Shown in pieces: positions 41,852-50,542 of a stretch of 64,000 bases of DNA. The stretch covers positions 22,415 through 86,414 of the forward strand of contig DDWL01000016.1 in assembly GCA_002345675.1 (NCBI GenBank). Reading direction: 5' to 3'. The position numbers and the translations under genes were made by a program. Every line of letters starts with the position of its first letter. Within the stretch, counting starts at the first letter, position 1. The notes beneath the pieces are model-generated. The model ran no database searches. It was not told the DNA's origin and worked only from the letters and a program-made list of their open reading frames with translations. The stretch is from Bacteroidales bacterium UBA2287 (GTDB lineage: Bacteria > Bacteroidota > Bacteroidia > Bacteroidales > Tenuifilaceae).

Positions 41852-42022
41852 CATAACTTTTTCATTTATAGCTAAAAATGGTAGTTTATTTTTTATGTTT
41901 TGCAACGATTTAATATTTTAATATGCTTATTTTCTGAACTTTAAAAACAAGGTGATTTTTACTACCTTGAGTTAAAAAAGCACTTACGAGTGGTAGTAGT
42001 GCTAAAAATTTGAATAAAAAAA

Positions 42023-42040
42023 GGCTTCCGTTCGGAAGCC
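42023..42040 (-). terminator. Terminator downstream of the decayed outer-membrane gene
   Basis: GGCTTCCG pairs with CGGAAGCC, with T's following on the minus strand; 22 bp beyond the stop at 42063. Confidence 0.7.
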
Positions 42041-42062
42041 AAAAAGTTATTGTAAGTGCTAC

Positions 42063-42516
42063 TTATTTTAAAAAATTTCTTTCCCTTTTCCTAGCAATAG
42101 TAACCTGAGCACCAATGCTAAACATTCCTGCTTGATAGTCGAAGTTGTAACCCGACGAGTTTACTTTATACGAAAAACCGAATTGAGTAAAAAATTTAAA
42201 CTGTTTAAAGCCCACCTTAAAAGTAAGATTAGGTTCGACAAACACACCCGTACCCGATTTATCGATAGTATTATTAAGTTTCCCCGAAAAGTTAACCGTT
42301 GCTAAGCTGAGGTGTAAATGCAATGTCGAAATAATCGGAAACATAACCCATTGAGGGTTGTATAAAGAATCGATTGTAACTTCCCTTAAGGTTAAGATAA
42401 GACCAACTACCCGAATTGTAATCGTAAGAATTGTGAGTACTAACATCAACATCGGAAATGCCATAACCACCAAAGACTTCGAAGTTAAGCCAATCGGTTG
42501 GTGTAGGTCGAAAATT
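42063..42516 (-). pseudogene. Truncated, frameshifted outer-membrane beta-barrel gene
   Basis: Two frames together give a beta-barrel-like protein. The upstream frame is open from 42516 and reads, in part, TDWLNFEVFGGYGISDVDVS and SYLNLKGSYNRFFIQPSMGY, ending at a stop at 42292-42294. The other frame continues with TVNFSGKLNNTIDKSG and GVFVEPNLTFKVGFKQFKFF to the stop at 42063. The shift is near 42296-42310. No start codon or signal peptide precedes the upstream frame, because the ppgK stop is about 10 bp away. Alternating aromatic strands and the C-terminal KRERNFLK fit an outer-membrane barrel. A long ORF with a Met-rich start in the wrong frame is a shadow. Sequencing error could explain the shift but not the missing 5' end. 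Confidence 0.65.
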
Positions 42517-42525
42517 CTACATAAA

Positions 42526-43251
42526 CTATACTAAAGCGGCACCAATAATTCCAGCATCGTTAAGTAACTTTGCAGGTATAACAGGGGTTTTAAGAGTGAG
42601 TTCCTTTTGAAACTTATCGAATCGCTTGCTGGTTCCACCTCCAATAATAATAAGTTCGGGGTAAAAAAGTTTGTCGATATAGTTTAGGTACTCGTTAAAT
42701 CGCATACCCCAATCGCTCCAATCAATATTATCCTTTTTACGAACCGCATCGGAGGTGTACTTTTCGGCCTTAAGGCCGTTTTTCATGTATATTTGGCCTA
42801 GTTCGCTGTTCGGAGTTAGAATGCCTTTATTAAAAATTGCTGATCCTATTCCTGTTCCCACAGTAAGAAAGATTGCTAAGCCCTGAAAATGCTGTACCAC
42901 TCCAAACATAAGCTCTGCAAAACCAGCGGCATCGGCGTCGTTAATTACGTTAACCTCACAGCCTGTGGCTTTGCTAAAAAGCTCGTTAACATTAACCCCA
43001 ATAAACTGCTTGTCGATATTTGAGGCAGTTTTAACAACTCCATTTTGCACCACTGCCGGGAAGCCGCAACCTATTTTACCCTTCCAGTTAAAATGCTCCA
43101 CAATTTTTTTAACCGTTTCAACTATTTCGGTAATAGGTGCAGGCTGCGATGTTTCAATTCGATACTTTTCGCCAACAAACTGACCTGTTTGAATGTTTAC
43201 AATTGCGCCTTTAATGGCCGATCCCCCTATGTCGATTCCTAAAACTTCCAT
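42526..43251 (-). CDS. ppgK: Polyphosphate/ATP glucokinase of the ROK family
   Basis: 241 residues. An ASKHA fold with phosphate 1 DIGGSAIKGA, phosphate 2 LTVGTGIGSAIF, INDADAAGFAE (catalytic Asp) and NSELGQIYM. The short ROK domain without the Cys-rich zinc loop is typical of polyphosphate glucokinases (PpgK). It phosphorylates glucose, possibly using polyphosphate. It neighbours a GH13 amylase on the opposite strand, which suggests release and activation of glucose from alpha-glucans. The donor is inferred. Confidence 0.85.
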   Translation of the reverse strand: MEVLGIDIGGSAIKGAIVNIQTGQFVGEKYRIETSQPAPITEIVETVKKIVEHFNWKGKIGCGFPAVVQNGVVKTASNIDKQFIGVNVNELFSKATGCEVNVINDADAAGFAELMFGVVQHFQGLAIFLTVGTGIGSAIFNKGILTPNSELGQIYMKNGLKAEKYTSDAVRKKDNIDWSDWGMRFNEYLNYIDKLFYPELIIIGGGTSKRFDKFQKELTLKTPVIPAKLLNDAGIIGAALV

Positions 43252-43478
43252 AAATTTTATTTTTACAAGTATAGGTATTTAATGGAATGTAAACAAAAGG
43301 TGATTACTACAGAGTAATTGTTTCGAATGCTAAAAAAAAATCTTGTTGCAGTCTAATAAAGAAAGTTGTAACTATTCAGCAGATTACTGGAGTTTATATT
43401 TACCCTCTTAAGAAAACACCTACAATAAAAGACACCTGAGTAATTAAAAAAAAGCATACTATATTTGAACAAAAATGC

Positions 43479-45176
43479 ATGAACGGAGCCATTAACATAT
43501 ACCAAGTTTTTACACGATTGTTTAGAAACGATAAGCAAGCGAATTTGCCTTTTGGAACCATTGAAGAAAATGGCTGTTCGAAATTCGAACATTTTTCACC
43601 AATTGCTTTGCAAGCATTAAAAGAATTTGGCATAACACATATATGGTTTACTGGCATTAATAGGCATGCAACATGCACAAGCTACGAACAGTATGGGCTG
43701 CCAGCCAATAACTCGCAAATTGTAAAGGGTCGTGCTGGTTCGCCATACGCAATTACCGACTACTACGATGTGGACCCCGATTTGGCCACTGAACCACAAA
43801 ACCGCATGCTGGAATTTGAAGCATTGGTTGAGCGTTGTCATAGCAGCGGCCTTAAGGTTATTATCGACTTTGTTCCAAACCATGTTGCTCGCCAGTATAA
43901 AAGCACTAATTTGCCTCAAGGAGTAATGAACCTTGGGGAAAACGACAATACTAATTTTGCATTTTTACCCACTAATAACTTTTACTACGAACCTAATGAT
44001 ACCTTTCGAATTCCCGAAGGAATTAATTTACCCTACACAAACGAAGCAAGCAGCTACTTGGAGTTTCCAGCAAAGGCAACTGGAAACGATGCTTTTACAG
44101 CACAACCCAGCATTAACGACTGGTACGAAACCGTAAAGCTAAACTATGGGGTTGATTACCTTAATAATATGCAATCGCATTTCGACCCAATTCCCGATAC
44201 CTGGGAAAAAATGGTTGATATAATGAAGTTTTGGGCTCAAAAAGGGGTCGATGGGCTGCGCTGCGACATGGCCGAATTGGTTCCAGTTGAGTTTTGGAAT
44301 TGGGCAATTCGTCAGGTTAAAGAGGAAAATAGTAGAATAATTATAATTGCCGAAGTTTACAAACCGCAGGAATACAAAAGGTTTCTTGCCGCTGGGTTCG
44401 ACTATTTATACGATAAGGTTGGTCTTTACGATATTTTGCGAGCATTAATTGAAGGGTACGGCTCGGCACGCGATATTACCATGCTTTGGCAGCAGTACGA
44501 AGGCTACTCGCATAAAATGCTACGCTTTTTAGAGAATCACGACGAGCAGCGAATTACATCGCCACAATTTGCCAATAATCCATGGAAAGCATTGCCAGCA
44601 ATGATACTGGCAGCAACGCTGAATACTGGGCCACTAATGGTTTACTTTGGACAAGAAATTGGCGAAAAAGCAACCGATAGCGAAGGTTTTAGTGGATACG
44701 ATGGGCGCACCACTATTTTCGATTACTGGAGCGTAACTGAGTACCAAAAATGGGTTAATAAAGGAACTTTTAACTCCCAATTGCTAAGCGAAGAGCAAAA
44801 TAAACTTCGAAATTTTTACCAAAAGTTAAACCAGCTGCGTATACATTCTGCTGCTATAAATGCGGGTAGTTTTTACGACCTAATGTGGGTTAATTCGCAT
44901 GTTAACACTAATAAAATATACGCCTACATTCGTCACCATGGTAAAGAGGTAGTGCTTGTGGTTTTAAACTTCGATTTACAAAACGAGCATAGCATTAAGC
45001 TTAAATTTCCCATTGATGCCATTCGTATTGCTGGCCTTTCGACCACTAAAACATGGAAAGCAACCGAAGTTATAACCCAAAACTTTAGTACTTCATTTCA
45101 CCCTTTCGAAGCCGAACACGAAGGCATTGCGTTGCAACTAAAGGTAAGCTCGGGGTTGGTTTTTAGGATTTCATAA
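43479..45176 (+). CDS. GH13 alpha-amylase-family glycoside hydrolase
   Basis: 565 residues, cytoplasmic (no signal peptide). The catalytic (beta/alpha)8 barrel has region I DFVPNH (130-135), region II GLRCDMAEL with the nucleophile Asp263, region III IIAEVYKP with the acid Glu292, and region IV FLENHDEQR (His354, Asp355). The C-terminal beta domain is about 465-565. It acts on alpha-1,4 or alpha-1,6 glucan bonds; the specificity is not determinable. ATG at 43479 is chosen; another ATG at 43475 is out of frame. It is divergent from ppgK, with 227 bp between. Confidence 0.93.
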   Translation: MNGAINIYQVFTRLFRNDKQANLPFGTIEENGCSKFEHFSPIALQALKEFGITHIWFTGINRHATCTSYEQYGLPANNSQIVKGRAGSPYAITDYYDVDPDLATEPQNRMLEFEALVERCHSSGLKVIIDFVPNHVARQYKSTNLPQGVMNLGENDNTNFAFLPTNNFYYEPNDTFRIPEGINLPYTNEASSYLEFPAKATGNDAFTAQPSINDWYETVKLNYGVDYLNNMQSHFDPIPDTWEKMVDIMKFWAQKGVDGLRCDMAELVPVEFWNWAIRQVKEENSRIIIIAEVYKPQEYKRFLAAGFDYLYDKVGLYDILRALIEGYGSARDITMLWQQYEGYSHKMLRFLENHDEQRITSPQFANNPWKALPAMILAATLNTGPLMVYFGQEIGEKATDSEGFSGYDGRTTIFDYWSVTEYQKWVNKGTFNSQLLSEEQNKLRNFYQKLNQLRIHSAAINAGSFYDLMWVNSHVNTNKIYAYIRHHGKEVVLVVLNFDLQNEHSIKLKFPIDAIRIAGLSTTKTWKATEVITQNFSTSFHPFEAEHEGIALQLKVSSGLVFRIS

Positions 45177-45224
45177 TTCGAAAATTAGAAAAACAACCAC
45201 AGTAGAAACAATAGATAACAATAG

Positions 45225-45490
45225 AACATTTGAATGACTGAATGACTGAATGACTGAATGACTGAACAACGGACAACCGATAACCGATAACCGATAACCG
45301 AAGACTGAACAACTGAACAACTGAACAACTGAACATTTGAACAACTGAACATTTGAACGAAAGAACAACTGAACAACGGATAACCGATAACCGATAACCG
45401 ATAACCGAAGACTGAACAACTGAATAGCTGAACAAAAGAACAACTGAATAGCTGAACAAAAGAACAACTGAACAAAAGAACAACTGAAAC
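45225..45490 (+). repeat. Short-period array 2 (mainly 8-bp GAAC units plus 7-bp ATAACCG units)
   Basis: Units such as TGAATGAC, TGAACAAC, TGAACATT and AGAACAAC have an 8-bp period. Two runs of GATAACC (7-bp period) and GAAGAC units interrupt it. It is free of stop codons on the minus strand in three frames, so long minus-strand reading frames over it are artefacts. It sits between the amylase gene and the propeller/SpoIIE gene. Confidence 0.8.
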
Positions 45491-45590
45491 TGCGACAAAC
45501 AGAAACTTGTTTAGCGCTAAATTTTAAATCGTTTGCTTTAGGTATTTTCATATTTTAAGGCCAATTGGGTTTATAATGTTAATATTTCAA

Positions 45591-45598
45591 TATATTTG
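45591..45598 (+). promoter_or_regulatory. -7 box of the propeller/SpoIIE gene
   Basis: TATATTTG, 23 bp upstream of the ATG. The TTGG about 22 bp upstream is at best a weak -33. Confidence 0.45.
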
Positions 45599-45621
45599 AA
45601 CCCATTGCCTAATATTTCGAT

Positions 45622-48600
45622 ATGTTAAAACGCTTAATACCTCTTTTTGCGTTAAGTTACTTTGCTGTTTTTAGCATTAATGCACAAAACTACAACTTTG
45701 TAAAGTTTGGTGTGCGCGAGGGAGTTATGCACTCGCTGGTAACTGGCATTACTCAGGATAAACGTGGCGATATTTGGATGGCAACCGGTGGCGGATTATG
45801 CCGTTTTAACGGTGTTGAATTTGACTATATTACTACAAAAAATGGGTTGAACTTTACCCGCTTAACCTGTGTAACAACCGACGATGACGATAACATTTGG
45901 GTAGGCTCGTCGAAGGGGTTAAACTTTATTTACGGAAAAACAATTTATTCGGTGCTCAATTCGCTGCTCAACGGCGAAATACTTGCTATTTCATCGGCTG
46001 GAGAATCGATGGTTTGGGTGGTTTCGAATAGTGGTCTTTTTAAAGTGAAGTTTTTAAATGGGGAATTTAATGTTACAAAAATTACTATTCCTTTATTTCA
46101 ATCGGCTGCCCAATCGCAAATATTTCAGGACAGAATACTAAGTAGCTTTATATTTCAAACCAAAGCAGGAAGCGCTTATTACATAAATAGTGGCGAACTA
46201 TTTTGTGTTAAGGGCAATGAAGTTGAAAAAATAAATTCCGAAGAAAACCTATTCGTGAACACTGGTATGGAGCTTATTGATAGCACCGTATTGTTTGGAA
46301 CAAACAAAGGAATTTTCAAACTCGAGGGGACTAAACTTGTTCAATTTAGTAATATAAATACAAACAATATCGACATAAAAAGTATAAACTCCGATGGCGA
46401 AAAAATTTGGTTTTTGGGCAAAGAACTTGTTGCTGGTACGTTGGAAACATACTTATATTCCATCGACTTAAGTAATCGAAAAAATATTCGGAAAATTGGT
46501 AAAAACAACGGATTAGCTGATGAGCCAACCCAAATGTTTATTGACCACGAGGGAAATGTTTGGACAACCTCGAACAACGGGGTTAGTTTGCTTAAAGGGA
46601 ATGCATTTGTAGCATTTAATTCGGCTAACGGAATGGCTGGCAATAAAACATGGGGAATAACGAAATTGAGCGATGGTAGCCTTTGGGTTGGAACAATTGG
46701 AGAAGGGCTAACTATTATAAACGACAATAAATTTACTACCTACAGCACTAAAAATGGGTTACCCGACAACTACATAGCGAAAATTTTTCAGGCTAAAAAT
46801 GGAGAAATTTACTTAGGAACTGGAAATGCTGGTATTTGCAGGGCAACTTACAATAATAATTCAAAGTCGTACAAATTTGTCCGATTGCCACTCCTAATGG
46901 ACTCAAAACTTAGAGTCGATGATATTTTAGAGGATCGCAATGGTACTCTTTGGGTTGCATCGAACAAAGGGCTATTCTATTCAAAAAACTACACGAATTT
47001 TATTCAAGCACCATTATTTCCAAACGATACAGGCCAAGTGTTTGTTCAAAAGTTACTAGTTGACACGCTAAGAAATTTTATATGGATTGGAACCCGATAC
47101 AACGGGGTTTTCACAATGCAAAATGGAAAAGTGCTGCAATTCGACTTGCTCGATTCGAAGCTTGAAGTAACCTCGTTGGAAATGGATAATTCTGGTAATG
47201 TTTGGATTGGAACACGAACCAACGGGGCATTTCGGTACGATGGCACAAGCATTACCCGACTTACCGAAAAGGATGGTTTAGCATCGAACCTTATTTACGT
47301 TCTTTATCCCGATAAGCTGCATAATTTGTGGGTGGGAACAAATTTAGGTCTCGATCGTGTCGATTTAAAAGTTTTAAAGAATGAAGGCAAAACTGAAATT
47401 CGCCACTACAGCTCCGATGAGGGATTAGTTGACTTGGAGATTAATTTAAACGGCGTTTTTGAGGATGGCGACTCAGGATTTTGGATTGCCACCAATGGTG
47501 GTTTGCTAAAGTACGAACGAACAGCCGATAAGCCAAACAGTATTCCACCTAAAGTTCGAATTCTTAATTTAAAGTTGAATTCACAGGAAACTAACTGGCG
47601 CGAATTTTCGGCACATGTAAACCCTTGGAACGGCTTACCCGAAAAGCTAATACTAAAGCATTACCAAAATCACCTAACCTTCGAGTTTGTTGGGGTTAGT
47701 TTCCGAAATCCTCGAATGGTTAAGTACGCATGGAAACTCGAAGGATTCGACAAAAACTGGATTACAAGCTCGAGCCGACAGGCAATTTACTCGAACATTC
47801 CCCCTGGAAATTACACCTTTAAGCTAAAGGCTGCCAACAGCGACACAACATGGTCCAACGAGGTTGAGTCGATGCTTTTTATAGTTCGCCCTCCCTTTTG
47901 GGAAACATGGTGGTTTCGAATTGCCGTGTTAGTTGTTACTGCTTTACTCGTTTACATTTATGTAATAAACCGAATTAGGTCGCTTCGCGAAAAGCAAAAG
48001 GAACTCGAAAGCCTTGTTGGAGTTAGAACTCTCGAACTCCGAGAGCAATTCGAAATTGTTGACAGGAAAAATAAGCAAATTCTCGACAGCTTAATGTACG
48101 CCAAGTTTTTGCAGAATGCCATTCTCACCTCAATTGACGAGATTAAAGAGAATTTTTCGGATGCATTTGTTTACTATAAGCCCAAAGACATTGTTAGTGG
48201 CGATTTTTACTGGTATACAAGGCAAAGCGATTTGTCGGTTTTTGCAGTAGCCGATTGTACTGGGCATGGTGTACCGGGAGCAATTATTAGCGTAATTTGC
48301 GAAAATGCCCTTAGGCAAGCGGTTGCAAACTGCGGATTCGAAAACCCTGCCCAAATTCTTGATCAAACCAATAAATATGTAGTCGACACATTTACGCATA
48401 CGCAAAAGGACATTCACCCGGGAATGGAAATTGCCCTTTGCACCTTTAACCACAAAACTTACAAGCTAACCTACAGCGGAGCAAAACTTGGAATTCATAT
48501 AGTATTAAATGGTGAATTAGTAAAGTTTAAACCAAGCGTTTACCGAATTGGGTGGAATCTTAGTACTCCAAATTATTCGAACCAAGAACAGCAGCTGTCG

Positions 48601-48819
48601 AAGGGCGATATACTTTACCTTTTTACCGATGGCTATGGCGACCAGTTCGAACCAATTGCAAAAAAGAAGTTCTCGTCGTCGCGGCTAAAGAGAATACTCT
48701 TCGAAAACCATCAACTTCCCTCTTCCGAACTCTACGAAATTCTCGATAAGGAACTCGAGGCATGGCAGGCCGGTTTCGACCAAATTGACGATGTGCTGGT
48801 TGTGGGGATAAAGGTTTAA
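45622..48819 (+). CDS. Sensor phosphatase: beta-propeller, Y_Y_Y domain, TM helix, SpoIIE/PP2C
   Basis: 1065 residues. A signal peptide (ALSYFAVFSINAQ) is followed by many two-component-regulator-propeller blades (DKRGDIWMATGGGLCRFNG; DNSGNVWIGTRTNGAFRY) to about residue 690. A Y_Y_Y domain with NIPPGNYTFKLKAANSDTTWS follows. One membrane helix is at about 765-785 (RIAVLVVTALLVYIYV), then a coiled coil (KEKQKELESLVGVRTLELREQ). The cytoplasmic SpoIIE domain (about 830-1065) has KPKDIVSGDFYW and DCTGHGVPGAIISVI, the metal-binding Asp motifs. It would sense an extracellular signal and dephosphorylate a STAS- or SiaC-type protein. Its partner is unknown. Confidence 0.92.
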   Translation: MLKRLIPLFALSYFAVFSINAQNYNFVKFGVREGVMHSLVTGITQDKRGDIWMATGGGLCRFNGVEFDYITTKNGLNFTRLTCVTTDDDDNIWVGSSKGLNFIYGKTIYSVLNSLLNGEILAISSAGESMVWVVSNSGLFKVKFLNGEFNVTKITIPLFQSAAQSQIFQDRILSSFIFQTKAGSAYYINSGELFCVKGNEVEKINSEENLFVNTGMELIDSTVLFGTNKGIFKLEGTKLVQFSNINTNNIDIKSINSDGEKIWFLGKELVAGTLETYLYSIDLSNRKNIRKIGKNNGLADEPTQMFIDHEGNVWTTSNNGVSLLKGNAFVAFNSANGMAGNKTWGITKLSDGSLWVGTIGEGLTIINDNKFTTYSTKNGLPDNYIAKIFQAKNGEIYLGTGNAGICRATYNNNSKSYKFVRLPLLMDSKLRVDDILEDRNGTLWVASNKGLFYSKNYTNFIQAPLFPNDTGQVFVQKLLVDTLRNFIWIGTRYNGVFTMQNGKVLQFDLLDSKLEVTSLEMDNSGNVWIGTRTNGAFRYDGTSITRLTEKDGLASNLIYVLYPDKLHNLWVGTNLGLDRVDLKVLKNEGKTEIRHYSSDEGLVDLEINLNGVFEDGDSGFWIATNGGLLKYERTADKPNSIPPKVRILNLKLNSQETNWREFSAHVNPWNGLPEKLILKHYQNHLTFEFVGVSFRNPRMVKYAWKLEGFDKNWITSSSRQAIYSNIPPGNYTFKLKAANSDTTWSNEVESMLFIVRPPFWETWWFRIAVLVVTALLVYIYVINRIRSLREKQKELESLVGVRTLELREQFEIVDRKNKQILDSLMYAKFLQNAILTSIDEIKENFSDAFVYYKPKDIVSGDFYWYTRQSDLSVFAVADCTGHGVPGAIISVICENALRQAVANCGFENPAQILDQTNKYVVDTFTHTQKDIHPGMEIALCTFNHKTYKLTYSGAKLGIHIVLNGELVKFKPSVYRIGWNLSTPNYSNQEQQLSKGDILYLFTDGYGDQFEPIAKKKFSSSRLKRILFENHQLPSSELYEILDKELEAWQAGFDQIDDVLVVGIKV

Positions 48820-48832
48820 CCCAATTTTAAAC

Positions 48833-49045
48833 AATCGAACAACAGAACAATCGAACATTGGAACAAATGAACAATTGAATCACTGAACAGTAGAACCACT
48901 GAACAGTAGAACAATTGAACAGTAGAACAATTGAACTATTGAACATTTGAACTATTGAACATTTGAACCACTGAACATTTGAACCACTGAACATTTGAAC
49001 CACTGAACAGTAGAACAATTGAACAGTAGAACAATTGAAGCTATT
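48833..49045 (+). repeat. Short-period array 3 (8-bp GAAC-NNNN units)
   Basis: About 24 units of 8 bp in which GAAC is nearly invariant and the other four bases take a few values (AATT, AGTA, ATTT, CACT, TATT). Examples are GAACAATT, GAACAGTA and GAACCACT. It follows the stop of the sensor phosphatase gene by 14 bp. Confidence 0.8.
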
Positions 49046-49359
49046 ACGATTTAGAAACCTTAATTCTTCTCGTTTTGTAAAGTTTCCTTCTATTTCGATT
49101 TAGTCAAACAAAATCGAACTATCCACTTATCACACTATTATTCTTGCACATAACAAAAAAAGACTACTTCTCTGTGAACTATGCTAAGTTCAATCCTTAT
49201 TTTTTTTGAATAATAATTGGTGAAATTTCGATATTCAAACTTATATTTATAGAACTTACTTTTAAAAAAAATAGCAGGTTGCAATCTTTAAGCTAAAACA
49301 AACATATTACAATTAACCCCGAATGCATTCGGAAAAGTACTAACTTAAATTTCAAAACT
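49046..49359. other. Intergenic region upstream of surface lipoprotein, no gene
   Basis: AT-rich. It contains a CTTGCACATAAC 12-mer at 49143-49154 that recurs at 53409-53420, and a weak TATATTTA box at 49242-49249. Nothing else recognised. Confidence 0.4.
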
Positions 49360-50184
49360 ATGAAAATGAGACTTTTAGCAATGCTTGGTGTGGCATTTTT
49401 CATCCTTTTACTTTCAGGATGTAAAAAAGATGACGAAACAGCTCCAGTATTACCACCTTTAGAAACAATGGTAATCGACTTTAGTGACTTTACCGATTCG
49501 AAAAGCGATATAAATTCGAAAACAGCCAATAACTTTGCTTGGTCGGCTACTACAGTAGGAGTATGGAATTTAATTCTATCGATAACATTAGTAACACCAG
49601 TTGCAGCATTTCAGCATGCATTTGCCAATACTCCAACTTGTCTTGGCGATAAAAAATGGGAATGGACCTATAATGTTACCATACTAGCAGCAAATTATGC
49701 AGTACGCTTAACAGGTGAAATTAGAGCCAACGATGTTAAGTGGGAAACCTACATTACCAAAACAGGTGTTGTAGCATTTAGCGAATTTAAATGGTTCGAG
49801 GGAACATCGGATTTAGATGGCAATGGTGGTCAGTGGATACTTTACCACAGCCCTTTACATCAGGATCCAGTTCTTCAAATCGATTGGGAAAAACAGAATA
49901 CTCAAATTGGTAAAATTAAGTACACCTATGTTCGCGAGAACAACGACAACAACCAACCCGACACGTTCAAAAACAGCTACTTAGAATACGGATTACAGTC
50001 GGGTAATTACAATGCCTACTTTACAGCTCACGCTTTTAATAATAATTCATCCATTTTTAACGATACCTATATTGAGTGGAGCACAACCGAGCATTTTGGG
50101 CATATTAAAGCGCAACACATTTACCAAAATAGCGATTGGCACTGCTGGGACGAGAATGGTCAAGACATAGTTTGCCCAAATTAA
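49360..50184 (+). CDS. Surface-type lipoprotein of unknown function
   Basis: 274 residues. Signal peptide with lipobox LLLSGCKKDDE; Cys21 is followed by KKDDE, like the lipoprotein export signal (acidic residues at +2 to +4) used for surface exposure in Bacteroidota. The mature part is beta-rich and aromatic (KWEWTYNVTIL, EFKWFEGTSDL, WIEWSTTEHFGHIK). It may be a beta-barrel-like or jelly-roll domain. No family is recognised. It is monocistronic, with a strong terminator downstream. Confidence 0.75.
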   Translation: MKMRLLAMLGVAFFILLLSGCKKDDETAPVLPPLETMVIDFSDFTDSKSDINSKTANNFAWSATTVGVWNLILSITLVTPVAAFQHAFANTPTCLGDKKWEWTYNVTILAANYAVRLTGEIRANDVKWETYITKTGVVAFSEFKWFEGTSDLDGNGGQWILYHSPLHQDPVLQIDWEKQNTQIGKIKYTYVRENNDNNQPDTFKNSYLEYGLQSGNYNAYFTAHAFNNNSSIFNDTYIEWSTTEHFGHIKAQHIYQNSDWHCWDENGQDIVCPN

Positions 50185-50234
50185 TCGTATTTCCAAAGCA
50201 TCGTTTTGCTTTTGCATATTAATACCTTAAGTAA

Positions 50235-50274
50235 TAAAACGAAAGGCAAAACTCAAATTTTGCCCTTCGTTTTA
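50235..50274 (+). terminator. Terminator of the surface lipoprotein gene
   Basis: A 17-bp stem with one mismatch (50235-50251 and 50258-50274) and a 6-base loop, followed by a T-rich stretch. Confidence 0.8.
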
Positions 50275-50301
50275 TGTTTTACATTTTGCGGTTTTTACAA
50301 C

Positions 50302-50330
50302 CCGTCCGACCGCTTGGAGCGGTCGGACGG
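50302..50330. repeat. Strong 13-bp hairpin, REP-like
   Basis: CCGTCCGACCGCT (50302-50314), loop TGG, AGCGGTCGGACGG (50318-50330). GC-rich, unlike its surroundings. It is directly followed by a copy of the GGCAGGGGCTATGCC repeat. Confidence 0.7.
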
Positions 50331-50333
50331 AAA

Positions 50334-50387
50334 AAAACGACATAACCAGACTTATTTTACGAATGGGCAGGGGCTATGCCGAATGTG
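50334..50387. repeat. Dispersed repeat with GGCAGGGGCTATGCC core, copy 1
   Basis: Shares AAAACGACATA at its left and GGCAGGGGCTATGCCGAA at its right with the copy at 52109-52166. It lies beside the hairpin at 50302-50330. Confidence 0.65.
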
Positions 50388-50495
50388 AATAACAAAAGTT
50401 ACAAATTTTTAACATGGAAATGAGACTTTGCAATCGCTATTATAGTAATTAAATGTGAGGAAAACCTAATACTTTTTCAATAAAACATAAAAAAA

Positions 50496-50523
50496 GAGTG
50501 GTCGAAAATTCTTCCGACCACTC
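50496..50523 (-). terminator. Terminator of the S55-like peptidase gene
   Basis: GAGTGGTCG (50496-50504) pairs with CGACCACTC (50515-50523), followed by a T run on the minus strand; 20 bp past the stop. Confidence 0.8.
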
Positions 50524-50542
50524 CTAGCATAAAGCTTTATTT

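Noticed and set aside
42319..42473. N-terminal part of the 136-codon frame ending at 42063 (Met-rich start)
   Set aside because: The alternative frame encodes aromatic beta-strand sequence consistent with the downstream part; the Met-rich frame is a shadow that joins after the frameshift.
45163..45551. Three overlapping minus-strand reading frames (about 96-126 codons) with FSCS/VVQLF repeats
   Set aside because: All three frames are open because the underlying DNA is an 8-bp/7-bp array with no stop words on that strand. The apparent proteins are the same repeat read in different frames.
48827..49018. Minus-strand reading frame over the third array
   Set aside because: Same cause: period-8 DNA without stops; no start signal or homology-like pattern.
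38400..49045. CRISPR array
   Set aside because: Units are only 7-8 bp with no 25-40 bp spacers, and no cas genes are present.
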